In this document: positions 33,743 through 41,087 of the stretch, one piece after another | Numbering within the stretch: the first letter of the stretch is position 1 | Layout of the letters: every line of letters starts with the position of its first letter | Assembly (NCBI RefSeq): GCF_900100275.1 | Contig: NZ_FNET01000034.1 | Location: 1 to 45,208 of the forward strand | DNA: 45,208 nucleotides | DNA from: Lentzea albidocapillata subsp. violacea | GTDB lineage: Bacteria; Actinomycetota; Actinomycetes; Mycobacteriales; Pseudonocardiaceae | Reading direction: 5' to 3' | Notes under the pieces: generated by a model | The model's database searches: none | What the model was told of the DNA's origin: nothing | What the model saw: the letters and a program-made list of their open reading frames with translations, nothing else | Made by a program: the position numbers and the translations under genes

Positions 33743-34405
33743 TCAGCTGTGGTCGGCGTTATGAGCCGCCACCCGAGCAGGCAACTCGGCCAAGCTGTCG
33801 AGGAGGAACAGGCACCGCTCTTCGACTTCGGGCTTGCGGAGGATGTGTCCCCATGGCCCACGGCGGACGAGAGCCGTTGCGATGCCAGCGTCCTGAGCCG
33901 GACTGATGTCGTTGTCCAGCCGGTCTCCGACGTACAGCACCGAACTCGCGGGAACGCCGGCCTCTTCGACCACCCGATCGAAGAACTCCGGTGACGGCTT
34001 TTCGACTCCCCAGCCGTCGGATGTGCCGATCACGTCGACCGGCAACTCGAGTGCCTTGAGAATCTGTTCTGCCCGTGCGGTCTGGTTTCCGGCGAGACCG
34101 ACGCGCAGGCCGGAACTCTGAAGGGCCTGGAAGCAGGGCCTCGCATCGCTGTACAGGTTCTCCTCGGAAAAGCTCTCCGGCTGCCCTGCTGCAGCCCTGA
34201 GTTCGCGTTCTACAGCGAGGTCGAACCCCGGCCTGAACACCTGGAAGGTCTCGCGGTAGTCCTTCCCTTGGGCGATCACGGCGCCGAACACGGCGGAGAA
34301 CGTGTGGCGCGGAACTCCGAGCCAGTCTGCCCAGGTTCCGTATTCGCGGGTCTCGTCGATCAGTACCTCGCCGACGTCGAAGAAGACCGCTTCGATCCTT
34401 GCCAC
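33743..34405 (-). CDS. HAD-family hydrolase
   Basis: A 220-aa HAD-superfamily phosphatase-like protein. Motif I is FFDVGEVLI, with the nucleophile Asp and Gly in the third position, as in YihX-like phosphatases. GLAGNQTARA supplies the second motif region, VEKPSPEFF motif III (Lys), and LYVGDRLDNDISPAQDAG motif IV. The substrate is unknown. The GTG at 34405 has GGGGGAGG eleven bases before it. It is convergent with the large XRE gene, whose stop lies 2 bp from its own. Confidence 0.85.
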   Translation of the reverse strand: MARIEAVFFDVGEVLIDETREYGTWADWLGVPRHTFSAVFGAVIAQGKDYRETFQVFRPGFDLAVERELRAAAGQPESFSEENLYSDARPCFQALQSSGLRVGLAGNQTARAEQILKALELPVDVIGTSDGWGVEKPSPEFFDRVVEEAGVPASSVLYVGDRLDNDISPAQDAGIATALVRRGPWGHILRKPEVEERCLFLLDSLAELPARVAAHNADHS

Positions 34406-34585
34406 CCGGAGTTCCTCCCCCGCACGATGTGCTGCTCTCCCCCCATGGTGCCGGACGACAGTGCACGGCGTTCGGGAGGGCACACCGGATGGTGGATGGA
34501 CGGGCCGTGGACGGTATCTAGTCACGATCTTGGGGTGTTGACTTTCTGCCTCGGGAGAACCACGTGCTGTGACGGAAGGAGGGAT

Positions 34586-34723
34586 GTGCCGAACATCCGA
34601 TGCGTCCGGCCACGTTGGTCGTGGTCGCCGAGGTTCGCGATTGTCGATGCTGGAGATGGCACGTCAGATTCGTTCGCGGGATTCATTCAGCCGGTGGATG
34701 CCGGGCATGCGGCGGCGGTGTGA
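34586..34723 (+). CDS. Possible small ORF before the FxLD cluster
   Basis: A 45-codon open frame (GTG 34586) follows a good AAGGAGGG site and ends three bases before the ATG of the next gene, suggesting coupling. It has no cysteine-rich core and no recognised family, and its codon bias is weak. It could be a leader peptide or a chance frame. Confidence 0.3.
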   Translation: MPNIRCVRPRWSWSPRFAIVDAGDGTSDSFAGFIQPVDAGHAAAV

Positions 34724-34726
34724 CGC

Positions 34727-35038
34727 ATGGGCGCGATACGGAACGTCATAGCTGTGATCGTCGCAGCGGACAGCCGACTCGGGCGGGCTGCTCGAGCGGT
34801 CGATGACGTCGCTGCGCATCTGCCAGCTCCAGAGACGCCCCATACATGTCCGCTTTGCTCTGTTCAACCCTGGCCCTGCGCGCAGTTCGGCGACGCAGCG
34901 CAGCGCGCGCAAGCCATCGGACTGCGGCTTGACGATCTCGTACCTCCGGACCTACACGAGCGTCTCCGGCATTTGACCCACCGACCACCACCCCAGGCTC
35001 GGGACGGGTGGTTCGACCAGAAGCGACGCGATGGTTGA
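34727..35038 (+). CDS. Small CxxC protein of unknown function
   Basis: A 103-aa protein with a central HTCPLCSVQPWPCAQF, a CxxC-type metal site resembling many short actinobacterial proteins with PxCPxCGxPWPC. It is flanked by the lanthipeptide genes, directly before the methyltransferase. The start at 34727 has no strong ribosome-binding site and may rely on coupling to the preceding small frame. A role in the cluster is inferred only from position. Confidence 0.5.
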   Translation: MGAIRNVIAVIVAADSRLGRAARAVDDVAAHLPAPETPHTCPLCSVQPWPCAQFGDAAQRAQAIGLRLDDLVPPDLHERLRHLTHRPPPQARDGWFDQKRRDG

Positions 35039-35171
35039 CCGACACGCCCAGATCGAACCGGCGCAAACGGTTGCTGAGAGTAATCTCACGGATACGACTT
35101 GCCGCCCTCGAACGCACCGCGAGGGCGTCCCCTCTCACCGTCCGCACCGCACCAGGACAAGGAAGCCCTTA

Positions 35172-36464
35172 GTGACCGACAGGACGACTCACGAAGACAC
35201 GGCTAGCGAGGTTGCGAACTCGGATCGCGCCGCGCAACTTCGGAAGCAGGTGGTCGATGACCTCATCGCCGAGGGCACGATCGTCTCGGGACCGGTTGAA
35301 GAGGCGATGCGCAAGGTCCGCCGGGAGTTGTTCGCTCCAGGCGGGGACCTGGACGAGATTTACCACTGCTACAACGGCTTCGTCACCAAGCGGGACGCGG
35401 AGGGGAACGCGACCAGTTCCATCTCCGCGCCGCAGGTCCAGGCGCACATGTTGGAGCAAGCGGAAATCACCACCGGCATGAGGATCCTGGAGATCGGCTC
35501 GGGCGGCTACAACGCCGCGCTGCTGGCCGAGCTCGTCGGTCCGTCCGGTCAGGTCACCACGGTCGACATCGACAAAGACGTGACCGACCGCGCCGAGCGC
35601 CAGCTCGCGGAAGCCGGCTACTCGCAGGTGAATGTCGTCCTCGTCGACGCCGAGGGTGGTGTGCCCGAGTACGCGCCCTACGACCGGATCTTGGTCACGG
35701 TGGGTACGTGGGATATCCCGCCTGCCTGGATCGCGCAGCTGGCCGAGGGTGGTCGCCTGCTGGTTCCGTTGCAGGTAAGGGGTCTGTCACGCACGCTCGC
35801 GTTTGAGCGTGCCGATGGTTTCCTGATCAGCAGGTCGTCGCGGTTGTTCGGCTTCGTGCCGATGCAGGGCGCCGGAGCACACCAGGGCAAGCAGTTGGTG
35901 ATGCGCGGGGGCGAGGTCACCTTGCGCTTCGACGACGAGTTCCCTGTCGACGCGACCGCGCTGCAGGGTCTGTTCGACACGCCGCGGGTGGAGGTCTGGA
36001 GCGGGGCGACCATCGGGCGGTTCGAGTTGTGGGCCGACGCGCACATGTGGCTGGCGTCGGCACTGCCCGGTTTCTGCCGCGTCGTGCTGGATCGCAAGCT
36101 CGATTCCGGTGTGATCACCCCACCGGGGCGGCAGTCAGGGGCGTCGGCCGTCGTTGCCGGCGGCAGCTTCGCCTACGTGACGACCCGTCGCGCCGACGAG
36201 GAGAACCTCGAGTGGGGCGTGCACGCCTTCGGCCCCGACGCCGACGATCTCGGCGAGGAAGTAGCCGAACTGCTCCGGATCTGGGGCAGGGAGCACCGAG
36301 GTGGACCCGGCCCGCAGTTCCGCGTCTACCCGGTTGGCACCCCCGACGACCAGTTGTCCGAGGGACGTGTCATCGACAAGAAGCACAGCCGGGTCACGAT
36401 CTCCTGGCCGCAGGCGGCGATCACCGCAGCAGGTCAGGGTGCCCTGCAACACCCAACCGAGTGA
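35172..36464 (+). CDS. FxLD-type PIMT-like O-methyltransferase
   Basis: A 430-aa protein with an isoaspartate O-methyltransferase (PIMT)-like fold. The region TSSISAPQVQAHMLE (81-95) matches the PIMT substrate-site stretch, ILEIGSGGYNAALLAEL (105-121) is the SAM motif, and VDIDKD (131-136) the acidic loop. The last 200 residues are an added domain found in the FxLD lanthipeptide methyltransferase family. Related enzymes methylate an Asp of the modified peptide, which can then form succinimide or isoaspartate. GTG 35172 has AAGGAAG at 35159-35165 and was preferred over 35031. The precursor gene follows directly. Confidence 0.88.
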   Translation: MTDRTTHEDTASEVANSDRAAQLRKQVVDDLIAEGTIVSGPVEEAMRKVRRELFAPGGDLDEIYHCYNGFVTKRDAEGNATSSISAPQVQAHMLEQAEITTGMRILEIGSGGYNAALLAELVGPSGQVTTVDIDKDVTDRAERQLAEAGYSQVNVVLVDAEGGVPEYAPYDRILVTVGTWDIPPAWIAQLAEGGRLLVPLQVRGLSRTLAFERADGFLISRSSRLFGFVPMQGAGAHQGKQLVMRGGEVTLRFDDEFPVDATALQGLFDTPRVEVWSGATIGRFELWADAHMWLASALPGFCRVVLDRKLDSGVITPPGRQSGASAVVAGGSFAYVTTRRADEENLEWGVHAFGPDADDLGEEVAELLRIWGREHRGGPGPQFRVYPVGTPDDQLSEGRVIDKKHSRVTISWPQAAITAAGQGALQHPTE

Positions 36465-36478
36465 GGAGAGTGGCCTAG

Positions 36479-36676
36479 ATGTCGGAGGTTCAGTTTTCGG
36501 GCGGCGCGACCGCGCTGGCCGAACGGCCAGCCGAGGACGACGAGTTCGCATTGGATGTGCGGGTCGTCGTGGCCTACGGCCCGGTCATGGGGGACTGCCC
36601 CACTGACGATGGCTGCGGCAACACCTGCGAGGGCGACGCCAGTAGCTGCGGTTCGTTCGCAGACGACCCGTCCTGA
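36479..36676 (+). CDS. lanA: FxLD-type lanthipeptide precursor
   Basis: A 65-aa precursor. The leader holds FALD (23-26) followed by VRVVV, the FxLD motif. The core has Cys at 40, 46, 50 and 57 and Thr/Ser at 42, 49, 55, 56, 59 and 65 (GDCPTDDGCGNTC and GDASSCGS). LanB-type dehydration and LanC cyclisation should give up to four thioether rings. Asp43, Asp44, Asp53, Asp62 and Asp63 are candidates for the methyltransferase. GAGGAGAG is 8 bases before ATG 36479. The leader-core cut is not obvious; VMGD (36-39) is a possible boundary. Confidence 0.88.
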   Translation: MSEVQFSGGATALAERPAEDDEFALDVRVVVAYGPVMGDCPTDDGCGNTCEGDASSCGSFADDPS

Positions 36677-36682
36677 CGGCTG

Positions 36683-36720
36683 CTGCTGCTGCCGGTGCCA
36701 CTGTGCACCGGCAGCAGCAG
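36683..36720 (+). terminator. Perfect 16-bp stem hairpin after the precursor gene
   Basis: The arms 36683-36698 and 36705-36720 are exact reverse complements (CTGCTGCTGCCGGTGC / GCACCGGCAGCAGCAG) with a 6-base loop (CACTGT). It starts 7 bp after the precursor stop and 35 bp before the LanB start. No T-run follows. It most likely acts as a partial terminator or RNA-stabilising element so that precursor is made in excess over LanB. Confidence 0.7.
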
Positions 36721-36754
36721 GGGTCCGGTAAGAGCTCCGAGGGGGAGACACGAC

Positions 36755-39700
36755 GTGGCCGCCACATCTGCATCACCGGTATATCGATGGTCCGGCGTGG
36801 CACTACTACGTGCCAGCACTGATCCAGGCGGACTGGACCTGCCCACGACCCTGGACTTGCCCGGCGAGGACGCCGCGAAGCAATGCCAGACGTGGTTGTC
36901 GCAGGTGTGGCAGCGCGAGGATGTTCGCGCCGCGGTTGTCCATGCCAGCCCCGCCTTGTCCCGGCAGATTGACGACCTGCTGTCCGCCCCGAGCCGCGAT
37001 GCTCGGACGATGCACCGCGCCGTGCTCTCGCTGGCGTCCTATCTGGTGCGGTGGCAACAGCGCCCCACCCCGTTCGGTCTGTTCGCAGGGGTCGGCATGG
37101 CCCGGATCGGGACCGGGGCCAAGGTTCAGTGGGGCCGCGAGCACTCAGTCGCAGTCCGAGCGGACGCAAGCTGGCTCGGCGACATTCTCACCCGCTTGCA
37201 CCGATGCCAAGGGCTACTGGACCGGCTGCCCGTGGTCGTCAACGACGCCGGAACCGTGCGAGGTGACCGATTCGCAGCACCAGGGTCACCACCGGTCGGA
37301 GCTGCCACAACGTTGGCCCCCGTCGAGGTGTCCGTGCGCCACAGCCGCCCGGTTCGCGCCGCACTGGAAGCCGCCCGTGCACCTATACCTTTCGCCGCGC
37401 TGCGCGCTGTGCTCCTGAGCCAGTTCGCCACTGCCAGTGAGCACCAGATCGACCGCGTGCTTCGCGGTTTGCTCGACGAAGGACTACTGATCAGCAGCCT
37501 GTGGGCGCCGATGACGGGTCTGGACGCGCTCGGCCACGCCTGCGCGGTGTTGAAGGCCGCCGACGCCCTCACCATCGCCGAGATCAGGGGCACGGTGCAC
37601 GAACTGACCGCGATTCACCGGGACCTGTCCACCGGCGGATCAGCTGTGGCGCCGACGTCGGCTGTGGCCGATCGGATGAGGGCGTTGAGCACCGCCGCGA
37701 AGGTGCCACTGGTCGTCGACACGATCTTGGATTGTGACGTTCTGATCCCCGAACAGGTGGCTCAGGAAGCCTCCGATGCCGTCCGCGTCCTGCTTCGCCT
37801 TTCCCCGTACGCGTTCGGATATCCAGCGTGGCGCGACTACCACACACGGTTTCGTTCCCGTTACGGAACCGGCGCGCTCGTGCCGGTGCTGGAGCTGGTC
37901 GCCGACAGCGGGCTCGGCCTTCCGGCCGAGTATCTCGGCTCCGCACACGGGCGTGCGGCGCGCAAGGTGAGTGAACGCGACGAGAAGCTCCTGGCATTGA
38001 TCCAGCGGGCCATAATGGACGGTAGCGGTGAGATCGTGCTGACCGATCAGGTGATCGAGGACCTGACGGCCGGCGACCGTGCGGATCTGGTGCACCTTCC
38101 GCCTCGTGTCGAAGTGGCCGTGGAAGTTCGGGCGGAGTCTGTCGAGGCGCTGGCGCGCGGGCGCTTCGGGTTGGCGGTGACCGGAACACCCAGGCCTGGC
38201 AGCAGCATGGCCGGTCGCCACGCCTACCTGCTGCCCCACGAAGGCCGGGAAATTCTCGCGGGTACCTACACCGCGGCCGGGCCCGGCACGATTGCCGCCC
38301 AACTGTCCTTTGCCCCGCGCCGGCGCCGCAATGAGAACGTAGCCCGCACCGGGCAGCTGCTGCCGCACGTGATCCCCGTGGCCGAACACCGCGGAACAGA
38401 CGAGCACCTGATCCCGTTGGCGGACCTCGCGATCACCACGGACGAGAGCCGGTTCCACCTCATCGAGTTGTCCACCGGTCGTCGGGTCGAGCCGCGGGTC
38501 ACCCACGCCCTGGAGGCCGGGGTTCAAACTCCGCCGTTGGCGAGGTTCCTCGCCGAGATCACCACCGCACGGTCCGCGGTCTACAAGGCGTTCCACTTCG
38601 GCGCCGCCGCCCAACTCCCGTACCTTCCGCGGATTCGATACCGGCGAACCATTCTGTCCCCGGCTCGGTGGCTGCTCGCCTCTGGTGATCTTCCGGGCCG
38701 TGACGCCCCGATGGCCGAGTGGCACGCTGGGCTGGATTCTTGGCGGGCCAGGTGGCGCGTACCCGATCGCGTCGCGCTGGTTGACCACGACCGACGGCAA
38801 CCGGTGGACCTCGGTCACCCACTTCACCGGCTCCTGCTGCGCACCCGCCTGGAACGCGCCGACCGCCTCGAACTCCGCGAAACGTCGGCACCCAAGGACC
38901 TCGCCTGGTTGGGCCGCGCTCATGAGGTGCTCATACCCCTGGTTCTGGACGCGCCCTCGCCCGAAGTCCCCTCGTTCGTCACGAGTGCGGCCCGCACCGC
39001 CACTCGGACCGCGGGCCACCTTCCTGGGAATTCCACGGTCCTCTGTGCACAGATCTACGGGCATCCGGCACGCTTCGACGAGATCCTCACCGAACAGGTG
39101 CCGGACTTGATTGGCACCTTCAGTGACCACGTGCCGTCCTGGTGGTTTCGCCGCCATCGCGAGATGCGCCGCCCCGAAGTCGACCAGTACCTCGCCGTAT
39201 ACCTGCGCCTGTCCGACGCATCCGCGTATGGCTCGGCCGCCGAACGGGTTGCCACGTGGGCGGACAGCCTGCACGGAGGCCGACTGCTGTCCCGTTTCAC
39301 TCTCGCCGCCCACGAACCCCAGATCGGCCGCTACGGCCACGGTTCCGCGCTGGACCGCGCACAGGACGTCTTCGCCGCCGACTCGGTCGCAGCACTCGCC
39401 CAGATCAGCGCTGCGGTCAAAACCGGGGGCCATCCACAGGCCTTTGCCGCCGCCAGCATGGTCGACCTCACCGTGCGCTTCGCGGGAACAATCCACAAGG
39501 GACTGGACTGGTTGATCATTGAACTTCGGCGAGAGCACGGACGAGTCGATCCGGCACTGCGCAACCAAGCACTGGAGCTGGCTGATCCAGACGGCGGGTG
39601 GACGACATTGCGTTCCCTACCCGGCGGAGAACACGTCGTGGCCGCGTGGCAGGCGCGCGCCGAGGCGCTGATCGCCTATCGGGAAGAGTTGGCGCAACAG

Positions 39701-39844
39701 CGAAACCCTCTGTCCGTCCTGGGATCACTGCTGCACCTGCACCACATTCGCGCAGTCGGCGTCGACCCGGCCATCGAACGGGTCACAGGCCGGCTCGCGC
39801 GGGCATGCGCGTTGCGCCACACCGCCCGCCGTGGAGCATCCTGA
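36755..39844 (+). CDS. lanB: LanB-type lanthipeptide dehydratase
   Basis: A 1029-aa lantibiotic dehydratase of the split type: it should glutamylate Ser and Thr of the precursor using glutamyl-tRNA, with elimination carried out by the separate SpaB_C-type protein encoded downstream. Typical segments are MHRAVLSLASYLVRWQQRPTP then FGLFAGV (about 85-112), RFRSRYGTGALVPVLEL (about 366-382) and RPGSSMAGRHAYLLP. GTG 36755 is chosen because GAGGGGGAG lies just upstream; the longer frame from 36695 runs back into the hairpin. The stop is 1 bp before the LanC start. Confidence 0.88.
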   Translation: MAATSASPVYRWSGVALLRASTDPGGLDLPTTLDLPGEDAAKQCQTWLSQVWQREDVRAAVVHASPALSRQIDDLLSAPSRDARTMHRAVLSLASYLVRWQQRPTPFGLFAGVGMARIGTGAKVQWGREHSVAVRADASWLGDILTRLHRCQGLLDRLPVVVNDAGTVRGDRFAAPGSPPVGAATTLAPVEVSVRHSRPVRAALEAARAPIPFAALRAVLLSQFATASEHQIDRVLRGLLDEGLLISSLWAPMTGLDALGHACAVLKAADALTIAEIRGTVHELTAIHRDLSTGGSAVAPTSAVADRMRALSTAAKVPLVVDTILDCDVLIPEQVAQEASDAVRVLLRLSPYAFGYPAWRDYHTRFRSRYGTGALVPVLELVADSGLGLPAEYLGSAHGRAARKVSERDEKLLALIQRAIMDGSGEIVLTDQVIEDLTAGDRADLVHLPPRVEVAVEVRAESVEALARGRFGLAVTGTPRPGSSMAGRHAYLLPHEGREILAGTYTAAGPGTIAAQLSFAPRRRRNENVARTGQLLPHVIPVAEHRGTDEHLIPLADLAITTDESRFHLIELSTGRRVEPRVTHALEAGVQTPPLARFLAEITTARSAVYKAFHFGAAAQLPYLPRIRYRRTILSPARWLLASGDLPGRDAPMAEWHAGLDSWRARWRVPDRVALVDHDRRQPVDLGHPLHRLLLRTRLERADRLELRETSAPKDLAWLGRAHEVLIPLVLDAPSPEVPSFVTSAARTATRTAGHLPGNSTVLCAQIYGHPARFDEILTEQVPDLIGTFSDHVPSWWFRRHREMRRPEVDQYLAVYLRLSDASAYGSAAERVATWADSLHGGRLLSRFTLAAHEPQIGRYGHGSALDRAQDVFAADSVAALAQISAAVKTGGHPQAFAAASMVDLTVRFAGTIHKGLDWLIIELRREHGRVDPALRNQALELADPDGGWTTLRSLPGGEHVVAAWQARAEALIAYREELAQQRNPLSVLGSLLHLHHIRAVGVDPAIERVTGRLARACALRHTARRGAS

Positions 39845-39845
39845 A

Positions 39846-41087
39846 GTGGCGGCTACGACGAGCTCCACGGCCACCCTCGCGGAAGCCTCCGAGCGCTACG
39901 CCGAGCAGATCGCGCTGCCGGGGCCGCCTCCCGAGAACGAGCCCTGGGTAGCTCAGTCCCTCACGAGAGGCGCCGCCGGGATCGCGCTGCTGCACATCGA
40001 ACGCGCTCACGCCGGGACAGGGACGTGGCAGCAAGCCCATCACTGGATCGTGAACGCGGTGGCCGGTCAGATCAGCGCCACGAACACCACCGGCCTGTAC
40101 CTGGGGGCACCGGCGGTCACGCTCATGCTCGACGCGGCGGCAGCGGGCAACACCAGCCGCTACCGCGAGGCCCTCGCGGACGTCGATGTGCACGTGGCCG
40201 CGCTTGCGCACCGGCGAGTCGAGTCCGCGATGGCACGTATCAGCGCAGGCGAACTTCCTGGGTTCCGCGAGTATGACGTGTTTTTCGGCTTGAGCGGGCT
40301 CGGTGCGCTGCTGCTGCGCCGCGATCCCGGCGGCAGCGCGATGCAGCGAGTGCTGGACTACCTCGTAGCGCTGACTCTGCCACTGCAGATCGACAGCCAC
40401 GCACTGCCTGGGTGGTGGGTGGGTCACGATCCGCACCGCCGGTCCTCTAGCGCCTACCGCGACGGCCACGGAAACCTGGGCGCAGCACACGGGGTCGGCG
40501 GCCCTCTGGCGTTGCTGAGCCAGGCGATGCGGCGCGGGGTCACCGTGGACGGGCACCACGAGGCGATCGCCACGATCTGCGGATGGCTCGATGCCTGGCA
40601 ACAGGACGGCGAGGCCGGACCGTGGTGGCCGGAATGGATCACCCTGGCCGACCTGCGCAGCGGTCACCCCAGCCAGCCTGGCCCGGCTCGCCCCAGTTGG
40701 TGCTACGGCACGCCGGGGATCGCCCGTGCCGGGCAATTAGCCGGAATCGCAACCAACGACGTGCGTCTCCAGCAGGAGTACGAACAAGCACTGGTCCGGT
40801 GCCTCGACGACCCCGCACAGCAGGCCCGAATCACCGACCCTGGGTTGTGCCACGGCTGGGCCGGGATCTATCAGACCGTGTGGCGGGCCACCCAGGACAG
40901 CCGAAGCCCAGCTCTCGCCGACCACCTGCCGCGTCTGGCCGAGAACCTGATCCCTTACACGCGATCCAGCGCTACGGCCGGAACAGGGCTTCTTGAGGGC
41001 GGGGCAGGAACCGCCCTGGCCTTGCACACCGCTGCGCACAATGTCGCGCCGATCTCCGGATGGGACGCATGTCTGCTGATCGACTAG
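39846..41087 (+). CDS. lanC: LanC-like lanthionine cyclase
   Basis: A 413-aa class I lanthipeptide cyclase. The zinc ligands are in RPSWCYGTPG (Cys) and DPGLCHGWAGI (Cys-His), with GxxG-type repeats such as AAHGVGGPLALL and FFGLSGLGALLL that form the toroid. It joins Cys thiols to dehydrated Ser/Thr. GTG 39846 is preceded by GGAG at 39833-39836, and an earlier GTG at 39831 inside lanB is also possible. It overlaps the next gene. Confidence 0.88.
   Translation: MAATTSSTATLAEASERYAEQIALPGPPPENEPWVAQSLTRGAAGIALLHIERAHAGTGTWQQAHHWIVNAVAGQISATNTTGLYLGAPAVTLMLDAAAAGNTSRYREALADVDVHVAALAHRRVESAMARISAGELPGFREYDVFFGLSGLGALLLRRDPGGSAMQRVLDYLVALTLPLQIDSHALPGWWVGHDPHRRSSSAYRDGHGNLGAAHGVGGPLALLSQAMRRGVTVDGHHEAIATICGWLDAWQQDGEAGPWWPEWITLADLRSGHPSQPGPARPSWCYGTPGIARAGQLAGIATNDVRLQQEYEQALVRCLDDPAQQARITDPGLCHGWAGIYQTVWRATQDSRSPALADHLPRLAENLIPYTRSSATAGTGLLEGGAGTALALHTAAHNVAPISGWDACLLID

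Noticed and set aside
36479..36676. Precursor read as a metallothionein-like or sactipeptide peptide
   Set aside because: The FALD leader motif, the neighbouring LanB/LanC genes and the FxLD methyltransferase all point to a lanthipeptide; no radical SAM gene is present.
37640..39568. Long 642-codon minus-strand open frame
   Set aside because: It is the antisense shadow of lanB, with no ribosome-binding site or family motif; GC-rich coding often leaves such frames open.
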